50,777 nt of DNA, from positions 1 through 50,777 of the forward strand of contig CAMZBA010000008.1 of assembly GCA_947304395.1 (NCBI GenBank), in the 5' to 3' direction. Within the stretch, counting starts at the first letter, position 1, and every line of letters begins with the position of its first letter. Both the position numbers and the translations under genes were made by a program. Shown here one piece after another: positions 33,886-42,221 of this stretch. The DNA is from an uncultured Candidatus Saccharibacteria bacterium (lineage in GTDB: Bacteria; Patescibacteriota; Saccharimonadia; Saccharimonadales; Saccharimonadaceae). The notes beneath the pieces were generated by a model, which saw only the letters and a program-made list of their open reading frames with translations, searched no databases and was not told the DNA's origin.

Positions 33886-35316
33886 CTATGACAATTTCTT
33901 TTTAATTAATTCGTTAACGGTAGCTGGGTTGGCTTTTCCTTTCGATTTCTTCATCACTTGCCCAACTAGGAATCCAATTGCTTTCATTTCGCCATTGCGA
34001 ACATCTTCGGCCGCCTTGGCGCATTCTGGCGCAGTCAATACTTCATCGATGATTGCCCCTAGTGCATCCTCATCGTTTTCCTGCAATAGATTCATTTCTT
34101 TCGCGAGTTGATGTGGGGTTTTCTGCGTATTCTTTCTATCATACATCTCCATTAGTATAGCTTTTGCTCCAGTTGACGAAAGCTCTTTTTTCTCGACCAT
34201 CTCGGACAATTCGGTCAATTCGTTAGCGGTTGCAAGCGTGAAATCCTTATCAAGGTTTTCTTCTGCGAGCAATACGCCAGAGAACCAGTGTGCTACGCGC
34301 GGAGCAAGTTGTACGCCGCCTTTGTCTAGTACTTCATTTAAACGCTTCGCTAGAATCGGATAATTCAAAATTGCTTCTCGTTCGCTATTGTCAAGATTAA
34401 GCACGCCAAACTTCGAGCGATACTCGTCTGGCATCATCGGCATGTTCGCCTCAACTTTATCAACGTAACTCTGTTCTAGGACAACTGGCGGGACGTCTGG
34501 CTCAGGCATATAGCGGTAATCTTGCGCATTCTCCTTATCGCGTTGCGCAGTGGTTTTCCCTGTAGCATCATTCCAGCCGCGTGTCTCTTGAATAATCTCT
34601 CCTCCTTTTTCGAGTACGGAGATTTGGCGAGCAGATTCATATTCAATCATGCGTTCTACGCTACGGAAGGAGTTAAGATTTTTTGTTTCCGTGCGCGTGC
34701 CAAGCTTGTCTGTCTTTGAAACCGAGACATTTACGTCAAAGCGCATATTTCCTTGGTAAAGGTCGCCATTTGTTACGCCCGCATAAATCATTAAACGATG
34801 CAATTCCTCGCAATACAGTCTTGCCTGTGCGGCGGAACTCATTCCTGGCAGATCTGTGACAATTTCTAGAAGTGGCGTACCAACGCGATTTAGATCTACT
34901 AGGGAATAGTTCCCGAAATGCGTCAGTTTGGCCGCATCTTCTTCTAGGTGAGCGTGGTCAATTTTAACGCTGGACCCATCCGGCAAATGAACCTCACCAG
35001 CGCCAATGATCGGCTGATACATCTGTGAAATTTGATACCCTTTTGGTAGGTCAGGGTAGTAATAATGCTTGCGGTCAAAACGACTTACGAGATTTATTTT
35101 ACAATTCATCGCCAGGCCTGCACGGACGCACTTTTCAATTGCGGCCTTATTAAGTACTGGCAGCATGCCAGGTAAGGCGTAATCAATAGGGCTTACGCAG
35201 GAATTTGGCTCTTTATCTACAGCGTCATTATTGGCGGCGCTAAACAACTTTGTTTTGGTATTGAGCTGTACATGGCACTCAATACCAATTGTTATTTTGT
35301 AATCACTCTTGCTCAT
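33886..35316 (-). CDS. gatB: Asp-tRNA(Asn)/Glu-tRNA(Gln) amidotransferase subunit B
   Basis: The kinase and tRNA-binding subunit of GatCAB, which converts misacylated Glu-tRNA(Gln) and Asp-tRNA(Asn). 476 residues: GIECHVQLNTKTKLFSAANN, PNSCVSPIDYALPGMLPVLN, RFDRKHYYYPDLPKGYQISQ, and the C-terminal YqeY-like domain ending in VGQVMKKSKGKANPATVNELIKK. It starts immediately after the stop of the small gene at 35317. Confidence 0.97.
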   Translation of the reverse strand: MSKSDYKITIGIECHVQLNTKTKLFSAANNDAVDKEPNSCVSPIDYALPGMLPVLNKAAIEKCVRAGLAMNCKINLVSRFDRKHYYYPDLPKGYQISQMYQPIIGAGEVHLPDGSSVKIDHAHLEEDAAKLTHFGNYSLVDLNRVGTPLLEIVTDLPGMSSAAQARLYCEELHRLMIYAGVTNGDLYQGNMRFDVNVSVSKTDKLGTRTETKNLNSFRSVERMIEYESARQISVLEKGGEIIQETRGWNDATGKTTAQRDKENAQDYRYMPEPDVPPVVLEQSYVDKVEANMPMMPDEYRSKFGVLNLDNSEREAILNYPILAKRLNEVLDKGGVQLAPRVAHWFSGVLLAEENLDKDFTLATANELTELSEMVEKKELSSTGAKAILMEMYDRKNTQKTPHQLAKEMNLLQENDEDALGAIIDEVLTAPECAKAAEDVRNGEMKAIGFLVGQVMKKSKGKANPATVNELIKKKLS

Positions 35317-35742
35317 TTATATTGCTCCCAAATCTTTTAAAGCCTGTCGGTAGGTCGCTAGGGCGTGCTGCGCTTGGCGATACTCAGGATGAAAATCACT
35401 TTCGTGCGCAATTTGATTACGCAACTTATGCGCATGCCAAACTGCGTTTAACTGAGTCAATCTCTCTTTTCCTATTTTTTTCAGACGATCCCCCATCGTG
35501 CGCCCCTGTACGCCCATCTCGCAGAGTGCCTTGTCGAGCAACTTGTCGCCTTCGATAATTGCCATCGCATAAGTTGCATCATTGCCTTGCTGCAGAGAGT
35601 TTTCTATTCGCATCAAATCAATCTGATAATTTTCCTTATCAAAAGCATGTGCCCTTTTTTTGGTCATCGATATCGCAAGAAGAAGCAGAAAACCAACAAC
35701 CAATATGGCTACTAAAAATACTATCGGCGAGCCATCGTTCAT
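35317..35742 (-). CDS. Small membrane protein within the gat operon
   Basis: No family recognised. 141 residues: one N-terminal helix (about 6-27), then a soluble helical domain with MRIENSLQQGNDATYAMAIIEGDKLLDKALCEMGVQGRTMGDRL and HKLRNQIAHESDF. The RNxxAH element resembles HEPN-type motifs (Rx4-6H), so an RNA-related helical bundle is possible but speculative. It is tightly coupled to gatA (TAATG overlap) and gatB (no gap). Confidence 0.65.
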   Translation of the reverse strand: MNDGSPIVFLVAILVVGFLLLLAISMTKKRAHAFDKENYQIDLMRIENSLQQGNDATYAMAIIEGDKLLDKALCEMGVQGRTMGDRLKKIGKERLTQLNAVWHAHKLRNQIAHESDFHPEYRQAQHALATYRQALKDLGAI

Positions 35743-37130
35743 TAAGCATTCTCCTCTACGTTTTTAGCGATATTGAGCAGAACTTGGTCGCTCTTGCGCG
35801 GACCAATTAACTGCACGCCAATAGGTAAGCCGGACTTCGATTCACCTGCTGGTATTGCTACAGCTGGTAATCCCGCGAGGTTTGCCAAGACGCTCATCAT
35901 ATCTTCCATATACATCTGTAGTGGATCATCAGTTTTTTCGCCAAGCTTGAATGCTGGAGCTGGTGCTACCGCGCAGAGAAGGGCGTCATATTTTTCGAAT
36001 GCTTCATTATATGCGTTAATTAACAGCGTACGCGCCTTTTGCGCCTTCAAATAATAAGCATCAAAGAAACCGGAGCTGAGCACGAAGTTTCCGACCATAA
36101 TGCGACGTTTATTTTCTGGCATAAAACCTTCGTCGCGCGTTTTGCCATAAATACTATCCAAATCAGTTATTTCAGCAGCGCGATGTCCGTAGCGAATACC
36201 ATCATAACGACTTAGGTTTGACGCTACCTCGGCCGGTTGAATAATGTAATAAATCGCTAGGCCATATTTCATAATAGGCATGCTGATTTCTTCGACTTCG
36301 TAACCGGCCTTTTTCATTTTATTGGCATAGCTCAAGACAGTTTTGCTAACTTCTGGATCAACGCCATCTTTTAAGAAGTCCTTAATAATACCAATCTTTT
36401 TCTTCTTTGGTTTTGCGTCGTCGAGGTCGCGATTCCAAAAATCGTCTAGAGTAGTGGAATCTTTTGGATCCTTGCCGGCAATAATACCCATAATGAGATC
36501 AACGTCTTCGGCATTATTTGCGATACATCCCATTGTGTCGAGCGATGAGGCCATTGCGACCACGCCGTAGCGGCTTACGGTTCCATAGGTTGGTTTCATG
36601 CCCCAAACACCGTTATAGCTAGCTGGCTGGCGAATTGATCCGCCAGTATCTGACCCTAGTGCGAATGGGACGATGCCTAAAGCAACCGCCGCCGCTGATC
36701 CGCCACTAGACCCTCCAGCGACGCGCTCCTTGTCGCGAGCATTAAGTGTTGGTCCAAAATATGAGTTCTCTGTGCTAGAGCCATGTGCGTAGGAATCAAG
36801 GTTGGCGCGGCCAATCATGATTGCGCCTTCTGCCTCAAGCTTCGCAACCGCAGTCGCGGTGATTGGCGAAGGGAAATTATCAAGCATACGCGAAGCGGCC
36901 GTTGTAACGCCTTCTGGACTTAAGTAGTTGTCCTTAATTGCGTACGGTACTCCCGCTAAACGACCGACTTTTTCGCCTTTTGCGATTCTTTCATCGATTT
37001 CGCGTGCGCGGTCTAGTGCGCGCGCTTCGTTCATTGAGATGAAGCAATGATAGTCCTCATATTCTTTTGCTTTGTCGAGCGCCGCGCGGACTAAGTCTAC
37101 GGCTTTAGTATTTTTGTCTGCAATAATCAT
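35742..37130 (-). CDS. gatA: Asp-tRNA(Asn)/Glu-tRNA(Gln) amidotransferase subunit A
   Basis: The glutaminase subunit of GatCAB, releasing ammonia for transamidation. 462 residues with the amidase signature: catalytic Lys in YAIKDNYL, the Ser-rich VAGGSSGGSAAAVALG and the nucleophile region GSDTGGSIRQPA. It overlaps gatC by ATGA and the next gene by TAATG. Confidence 0.97.
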   Translation of the reverse strand: MIIADKNTKAVDLVRAALDKAKEYEDYHCFISMNEARALDRAREIDERIAKGEKVGRLAGVPYAIKDNYLSPEGVTTAASRMLDNFPSPITATAVAKLEAEGAIMIGRANLDSYAHGSSTENSYFGPTLNARDKERVAGGSSGGSAAAVALGIVPFALGSDTGGSIRQPASYNGVWGMKPTYGTVSRYGVVAMASSLDTMGCIANNAEDVDLIMGIIAGKDPKDSTTLDDFWNRDLDDAKPKKKKIGIIKDFLKDGVDPEVSKTVLSYANKMKKAGYEVEEISMPIMKYGLAIYYIIQPAEVASNLSRYDGIRYGHRAAEITDLDSIYGKTRDEGFMPENKRRIMVGNFVLSSGFFDAYYLKAQKARTLLINAYNEAFEKYDALLCAVAPAPAFKLGEKTDDPLQMYMEDMMSVLANLAGLPAVAIPAGESKSGLPIGVQLIGPRKSDQVLLNIAKNVEENA

Positions 37131-37414
37131 AATACTTTCGGCACCTTTATCTGATGATCTTCACTTTCGACCGTAAGGTTTAGCAAGTCTTCGCGATTTG
37201 CTTCAAATTCTTCAATTACGTCTTCGCGCCAAACATTCTGCATGTCGAAACACTGATAAGTAGGCTCGACGCCATCGGTATCCAACTCGTCGAGCTGGGA
37301 AATATAACCGACGATATTGTCGAGATCTTTTATTAGTGGCTCAATCTGATCTTCGCTTAGACGCAGATTTGACAATTCTGCCAAATGCAAGACATCTTTT
37401 CTAGTAATAGCCAT
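37127..37414 (-). CDS. gatC: Asp-tRNA(Asn)/Glu-tRNA(Gln) amidotransferase subunit C
   Basis: 95 residues; the small stabilising subunit that wraps between GatA and GatB. VLHLAELSNLRLSEDQIEPL, LDNIVGYISQLDELDTDGVEPTY and WREDV are family hallmarks. It heads the gat operon. The extended -10 TGTTATAAT (37421-37429) lies 6 nt before its ATG, so the operon message is probably leaderless. Confidence 0.95.
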   Translation of the reverse strand: MAITRKDVLHLAELSNLRLSEDQIEPLIKDLDNIVGYISQLDELDTDGVEPTYQCFDMQNVWREDVIEEFEANREDLLNLTVESEDHQIKVPKVL

Positions 37415-37420
37415 ACGGTA

Positions 37421-37429
37421 ATTATAACA
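37421..37429 (-). promoter_or_regulatory. Extended -10 of the gat operon
   Basis: TGTTATAAT on the minus strand, 6 nt before the gatC ATG, inside the 35-bp gap after murA. Confidence 0.65.
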
Positions 37430-37449
37430 GATAACAGGGAACTAACAAA

Positions 37450-38991
37450 CTAGATGTCAGACAGCGGCTCTATATTTGCGCCCAACTTGCGCAAACGATT
37501 CGCGAAATCCTCGTAGCCACGCGCAATTGAATATACGTTGCGTAAAATTGAAGTGCCAGGTGCGGCAAGCATTGCTAACATAATTACTACCGCAGGGCGA
37601 AGCGCTGGCGGAGCCATCATCTCTGCAGGGCGCCAATTGGTTGGACCATTCACGAAGATACGATGCGCATCTAAAAGCTCAACTTTTGCATTTAGGTTAG
37701 ACAATTCCGTTGAATAAATCGCGCGGTTTTCGAACACCCAGTCATGTATTAATGTCCTACCTTCTGCCGTTGCAGCAATTAAAGAGAAAAATGGCAAGCT
37801 ATCGATATTCAGGCCCGGGAAGGGCATTGGATGAATTTTGTCTATTGGCGCTTTAAGGTTGGACTTCTTTAGCTTTACGTCGACTAGGCGCGTCCTTCCG
37901 TTTTCGGCCAAGTATTCATCACTAATACGCATTTTCTGACCCATGCTACGCAATACTTCCAATTCGATCTCTAGGAACTCAATTGGCACTCGCTTAATCT
38001 CTATTTCAGACTTAGTTGCGATTCCTGCCGCAATGAAACTCATCGCTTCGATTGGATCTTCGCCGGGCGCATAGTCTATCTGTTTACTTATTTTCTTTAC
38101 GCCATGTATTGTAAGGTTTGTTGTACCGACTCCGTCGATTTGTATGCCTAACTTTTGCAGGAAGAAACATACGTCCTGGACCATATAGTTTGGGCTAGCT
38201 CCTACGATAGTAGTCTTGCCCGGATATAATGCCGCCGCCATGACGGCGTTTTCGGTAACTGTATCGCCACGCTCTGTGAGTACGATTTTCTTGTCTTCAA
38301 TTTTTATGTTGCGAACGGTAGCTTCATAAAATCCTGGGTTAACTTTAGCGTCAACGTCTAACCCAAAATTCTTTAAAGCATGCAAATGTGGCTCAACGGT
38401 TCTAGACCCGAGAGAGCAGCCCCCGGCGTATGGCAAGCGAAATTCCTTAAAACGATGCAATAGTGGCCCCATAAACATAATCACGGTACGAGTGCGCCGT
38501 GCGGCTTCTATGTCAAGATTCCCTAGGTCAAGCTTTTTTGGCGGAATTATCTCTAAGTCGCGCCCATTGTTAATCCATTCTGTTCGCACTCCAATTGACT
38601 CGAGCACCTCTATAATACGATAAACCTCCTCGATGTGAGCTAAATGAACTAGCGTTGTCTTCTGCTCGTTTAAAAGTGCCGCGCAGAGCAATCCCACGGC
38701 GGCATTCTTAGATGTATTTATCTCGATTGAACCATGCAACTCCTTACCACCTTTTATCTGATAGCTCTTCGAAGCAGTATCGTTGACGGTAACGATTTGT
38801 GTGCGCAGGGCATGGCTAATTTTGCTAATTATTTCAAGCGAGGCGTTCTGTTTTCCATGCTCAATTCTATTAATTGCAGACTGGCTTGTTCCGATTTTCT
38901 CGGCCAATTCAGCCTGAGTCATATTTTGGCGGGTACGAGCAGTTGCAATAATTGCTCCTATCTCAACCATATAGTCAGCTTGCCTTTTCAT
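37450..38991 (-). CDS. murA: XRE helix-turn-helix fused to UDP-GlcNAc enolpyruvyltransferase (MurA)
   Basis: MurA catalyses the first committed step of peptidoglycan synthesis. 513 residues. Residues about 8-65 are a Cro/CI-type HTH_3 domain (ATARTRQNMTQAELAEKIG, SQSAINRIEHGK). MurA follows from about 76: substrate Lys95 in NTSKNAAV, and the catalytic Cys192 in YAGGCSLGSRT. The domain is complete. The fusion suggests that the enzyme also binds DNA, perhaps its own promoter, but this is inference. The extended -10 TGATATACT lies 6 nt before the ATG. It is upstream of gatC on the same strand. Confidence 0.93.
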   Translation of the reverse strand: MKRQADYMVEIGAIIATARTRQNMTQAELAEKIGTSQSAINRIEHGKQNASLEIISKISHALRTQIVTVNDTASKSYQIKGGKELHGSIEINTSKNAAVGLLCAALLNEQKTTLVHLAHIEEVYRIIEVLESIGVRTEWINNGRDLEIIPPKKLDLGNLDIEAARRTRTVIMFMGPLLHRFKEFRLPYAGGCSLGSRTVEPHLHALKNFGLDVDAKVNPGFYEATVRNIKIEDKKIVLTERGDTVTENAVMAAALYPGKTTIVGASPNYMVQDVCFFLQKLGIQIDGVGTTNLTIHGVKKISKQIDYAPGEDPIEAMSFIAAGIATKSEIEIKRVPIEFLEIELEVLRSMGQKMRISDEYLAENGRTRLVDVKLKKSNLKAPIDKIHPMPFPGLNIDSLPFFSLIAATAEGRTLIHDWVFENRAIYSTELSNLNAKVELLDAHRIFVNGPTNWRPAEMMAPPALRPAVVIMLAMLAAPGTSILRNVYSIARGYEDFANRLRKLGANIEPLSDI

Positions 38992-38997
38992 ACAGAT

Positions 38998-39006
38998 AGT
39001 ATATCA
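38998..39006 (-). promoter_or_regulatory. Extended -10 of HTH-murA
   Basis: TGATATACT on the minus strand ends 6 nt before the ATG. Confidence 0.6.
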
Positions 39007-39094
39007 CGGGACGCATAATAGCGGTAATATTCACTTTCTTGCCAGTAAAATGTTGTAAAAATGACCAAAAATAGTGTCCCATTCTACTCGTGAA

Positions 39095-39110
39095 ACACTA
39101 TATATAGCGT
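39095..39110 (+). promoter_or_regulatory. NrdR box 1
   Basis: ACACTATATATAGCGT, a 16-bp near-palindrome close to the NrdR consensus. It lies 75 bp upstream of box 2 on the same helical face (about seven turns). Confidence 0.8.
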
Positions 39111-39169
39111 GTAGGCGGCAAAAAACTGAATCTGTTAGCGTTGTATTATTTACATTTTCTATTGCAAAA

Positions 39170-39185
39170 ACGCTACATATAGCGT
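39170..39185 (+). promoter_or_regulatory. NrdR box 2
   Basis: ACGCTACATATAGCGT, a near-perfect palindrome. It starts 33 bp before box 3, the usual three-turn spacing of NrdR box pairs. Confidence 0.85.
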
Positions 39186-39202
39186 TACCATTATCTCAAC
39201 AA

Positions 39203-39218
39203 ACGCTAAATATGGTGT
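39203..39218 (+). promoter_or_regulatory. NrdR box 3
   Basis: ACGCTAAATATGGTGT, a third NrdR-like site 48 bp before the nrdD ATG. A TATTAT -10-like box lies between boxes 1 and 2 (about 39144). Confidence 0.8.
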
Positions 39219-39266
39219 TTCGGGACAGACAAAATTCACAATTGATTCAGAACTACGGAGGTAAAA

Positions 39267-41615
39267 ATGTTCAAATCAATCCGAAAGCGCGACGGAAAGG
39301 TGGCCGCTTTCAAACCAGAAAAAATTACAGAAGCTATCGCAAAAGCAGGCAGCGCTACTGGCGAATTTGGCCATGATCGTGCTCAGAATATTGCCGAAAA
39401 AGTTCTTCGCGTAGCGCAAGAAGAAATCAAAAGTCGCATTCCGACAGTTGAACAAATTCAAGATATAGTTGAAAGAGTATTGATGGAGTCGGCCTTTAAG
39501 CGCACCGCAAAGGCCTATATCGAATATCGTGCTGAGCGAACAAGAATTCGCGCCGCAAAAAGCAAGCTTATGCAAACTTATGGCGTTATTTCGGTCATTG
39601 ATTCCTCCGAGGATTCATCCGTAAAGCGCGAGAATGGCAACATCGATGGCGACTGCGCAATGGGTAAAATGCTTCGCTTTGGTTCTGAGGGCTCAAAGGA
39701 ATATGCAAAGTTGTTACTTCTAAAACCAGAATTTGCTGCCGCTCATGACAATGGCGATATTCATATTCACGATCTAGACTTCATGGCGACCGGAACATTG
39801 ACTTGCTGCCAGACCGACCCTCTAAAATTCTTCGAACGCGGCTTCAATACTGGTCATGGCTACCTTCGTACGCCGCAATCAATCGGTACAGCCGCTGCGT
39901 TAGCTGCGATCATTCTTCAGGCGAACCAAAACGAGCAGCACGGCGGACAGTCGATCCCGAACTTTGACTACGCTTTGGCGCCAAGTGTCAATAAGACGTT
40001 CCGCAAAAGTCTCAAAGCTAACCTTGAAAAATACAACGATTTCACTGGCAAGAACCTAAATATTGAGATAAAAGACACTATCACCCTTGGCGACGACAAG
40101 AAACTCAGAAAGCTTAAAGTCCCAGAAAAAGTTATCGAAGATGCACATAAAGATACTGAGCATCAAACTCTACAAGCTATGGAAGGCTTCGTCCATAATC
40201 TTAACACTATGCATAGTCGCGCCGGAGCACAGGTACCATTTACTTCAATTAATTTCGGCACCGACACTAGTCCAGAAGGTCGCCTAGTCTCCAAGATGCT
40301 GCTAGAAGCCACTATGAATGGTCTCGGCCATCATGAAACACCAATTTTCCCAATTTCTATTTTCAAGGTTAAGGAGGGTGTCAACTATAATCCAGAGGAT
40401 CCAAATTACGATCTCTTCAAGCGCGCGATGGAAGTCTCCGCGAAGCGCCTCTTCCCGAACTTTACCTTCATTGACGCACCATTTAATCTCCAGTACTACA
40501 AGCCGGGCGATCCAGATACCGAGATTGCGACTATGGGTTGCCGCACGCGTGTATTTGGCTCTTGCTTCCCTGAGACTGATGGCCATGTTTCTGGCCGCGG
40601 CAACCTTTCCTTTACATCGCTAAATCTCGTACGCATTGGCATCAAGCACGGCATTTGCCTAGGTGAGCGCAAAGAGGCAGATTGGGATGGTTTCTACAAA
40701 GAGCTAGACGAAAAGCTTCAACTCTGTGCCGATCAGCTTTACCAACGCTTCGAATTCCAGGGCAATCAAAAGGTTAAAAACTTCCCATTCCTAATGGGGC
40801 AGGGCAACTGGGTTGGTAGCGACAAACTCAAGCCGAACGATAAGCTTCGTGACGTCATCAAGCATGGTACCTTGTCCATTGGCTTCATAGGACTAGCGGA
40901 AACATTGGTCGCAATGATCGGTAAGCATCACGGCGAAAGCGCCGAAGCTCAGGAAATAGGCCTAGACATCGTGGGTCATATGCGTGAGTTCTGCGATGAA
41001 ATGACCAAAAAGCGCCATTTGAATTACTCGCTTCTTGCCACCCCAGCCGAAGGTCTTGCTGGACGCTTCACTCGCATGGACCGTAAAGAGTATGGCAAAA
41101 TTAAAGGTGTGACTGATCGTGAATTCTATACTAATTCCTTCCATGTGCCAGTCTATTATCCAATCTCAGCTTTCGATAAGATTGATATTGAAGCTCCATA
41201 TCATAATCTCTGCAATGCTGGTCATATTACCTATATCGAGATGGATGGCGACCCTTCAGACAATATTGAAGCTTTCGAAGCAGTTATTCGCCATATGAAA
41301 GAAGCTGGCATTGGCTATGGTTCCGTAAACCACCCAGTCGACCGCGACCCAGTATGTGGCTTCTCCGGAATCATTGAAGGCGATGTGTGCCCAAGTTGTG
41401 GCCGTCGCGAAACCGATGGCGAGTTTGGCTTTGAGCGCCTCCGCCGCATTACTGGCTACCTAGTGGGCTCACTCGAGCGTTGGAATGATGGCAAAAAGGC
41501 CGAAGAAGCCGCCCGCGTGAAACATAACGTGTCGGTGGGGCAATACGATCAGGCCACTAAGGTAAAACGCGAAGCCGAAAAAGCTGAATTAAAAGCTGCT
41601 CTCGGTAAAGAATAA
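39267..41615 (+). CDS. nrdD: Anaerobic ribonucleoside-triphosphate reductase (class III)
   Basis: Makes dNTPs from NTPs with a glycyl radical. 782 residues: N-terminal ATP cone (about 1-95, IRKRDGKVAAFKPEKITEAI), the 10-stranded barrel, and the glycyl-radical tail RRITGYLVGSLERWN with Gly730. The C-terminal zinc site normally has two CxxC pairs; the second is present (CPSCG) but the first reads DPVC, with Asp694 in place of Cys. ACGGAGG gives a strong ribosome site. It is preceded by three NrdR boxes and followed by nrdG. Confidence 0.96.
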   Translation: MFKSIRKRDGKVAAFKPEKITEAIAKAGSATGEFGHDRAQNIAEKVLRVAQEEIKSRIPTVEQIQDIVERVLMESAFKRTAKAYIEYRAERTRIRAAKSKLMQTYGVISVIDSSEDSSVKRENGNIDGDCAMGKMLRFGSEGSKEYAKLLLLKPEFAAAHDNGDIHIHDLDFMATGTLTCCQTDPLKFFERGFNTGHGYLRTPQSIGTAAALAAIILQANQNEQHGGQSIPNFDYALAPSVNKTFRKSLKANLEKYNDFTGKNLNIEIKDTITLGDDKKLRKLKVPEKVIEDAHKDTEHQTLQAMEGFVHNLNTMHSRAGAQVPFTSINFGTDTSPEGRLVSKMLLEATMNGLGHHETPIFPISIFKVKEGVNYNPEDPNYDLFKRAMEVSAKRLFPNFTFIDAPFNLQYYKPGDPDTEIATMGCRTRVFGSCFPETDGHVSGRGNLSFTSLNLVRIGIKHGICLGERKEADWDGFYKELDEKLQLCADQLYQRFEFQGNQKVKNFPFLMGQGNWVGSDKLKPNDKLRDVIKHGTLSIGFIGLAETLVAMIGKHHGESAEAQEIGLDIVGHMREFCDEMTKKRHLNYSLLATPAEGLAGRFTRMDRKEYGKIKGVTDREFYTNSFHVPVYYPISAFDKIDIEAPYHNLCNAGHITYIEMDGDPSDNIEAFEAVIRHMKEAGIGYGSVNHPVDRDPVCGFSGIIEGDVCPSCGRRETDGEFGFERLRRITGYLVGSLERWNDGKKAEEAARVKHNVSVGQYDQATKVKREAEKAELKAALGKE

Positions 41616-41678
41616 AAGCAAATCCCCCAATTGCCGCGCCCAAAAACGCGGCATTTTGGGCTAAAATGAGGAAGTATT

Positions 41679-42221
41679 ATGGTAACAAAAAAGAAGACTA
41701 ATATTCTTTGCGAACCGCAAATGGACGTGCCGGATGGTTGCATCGTTCTTTCTGGCGACCTCGAGCATGACTCAATCGTGAACGGTCCAGGCCTTCGCGC
41801 CGTTTTGTGGACGCAAGGATGTCGCCAACATTGCCCTGGTTGCCAAAATCCAGAAACATGGGCCGAAAAAGATGTTGGTGCAGTTGTGAAAATCGAAAAA
41901 GTTAAGGACGAACTTCGCAAACTAAAGGGGCAGAGCGGTATTACTTTTTGCGGTGGTGAACCGCTTTTGCAAGCCAAAGCGTGTCTAGAAATTGCTAAGT
42001 TCTGCAAAGAAGAACTTGGCTGGAACGTCTGGTCTTTTACTGGTCTCGTCTACGAACAAATACCGCGCGATTCTGTCGCCTGGAAGTTCGTCGAAGAGCT
42101 TGACGCGCTCATTGATGGGCCTTTTATTCAATCGCAACGTGATCTTACGCTAAAGTTTCGCGGTAGCAAAAATCAACGCATTCTGCATCTCGACCGCGGC
42201 AAAATCATTAGTCAAGAATAA
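41679..42221 (+). CDS. nrdG: Anaerobic RNR-activating radical-SAM protein
   Basis: Generates the glycyl radical on NrdD. 180 residues; the [4Fe-4S] motif CRQHCPGC (Cys48, Cys52, Cys55; Cx3Cx2C) follows GPGLRAVLWTQG, and FCGGEPLLQ is the SAM-contacting segment. It lies 63 bp after nrdD, with GAGGAAG before its ATG, and abuts the convergent GT2 gene without a gap. Confidence 0.95.
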   Translation: MVTKKKTNILCEPQMDVPDGCIVLSGDLEHDSIVNGPGLRAVLWTQGCRQHCPGCQNPETWAEKDVGAVVKIEKVKDELRKLKGQSGITFCGGEPLLQAKACLEIAKFCKEELGWNVWSFTGLVYEQIPRDSVAWKFVEELDALIDGPFIQSQRDLTLKFRGSKNQRILHLDRGKIISQE

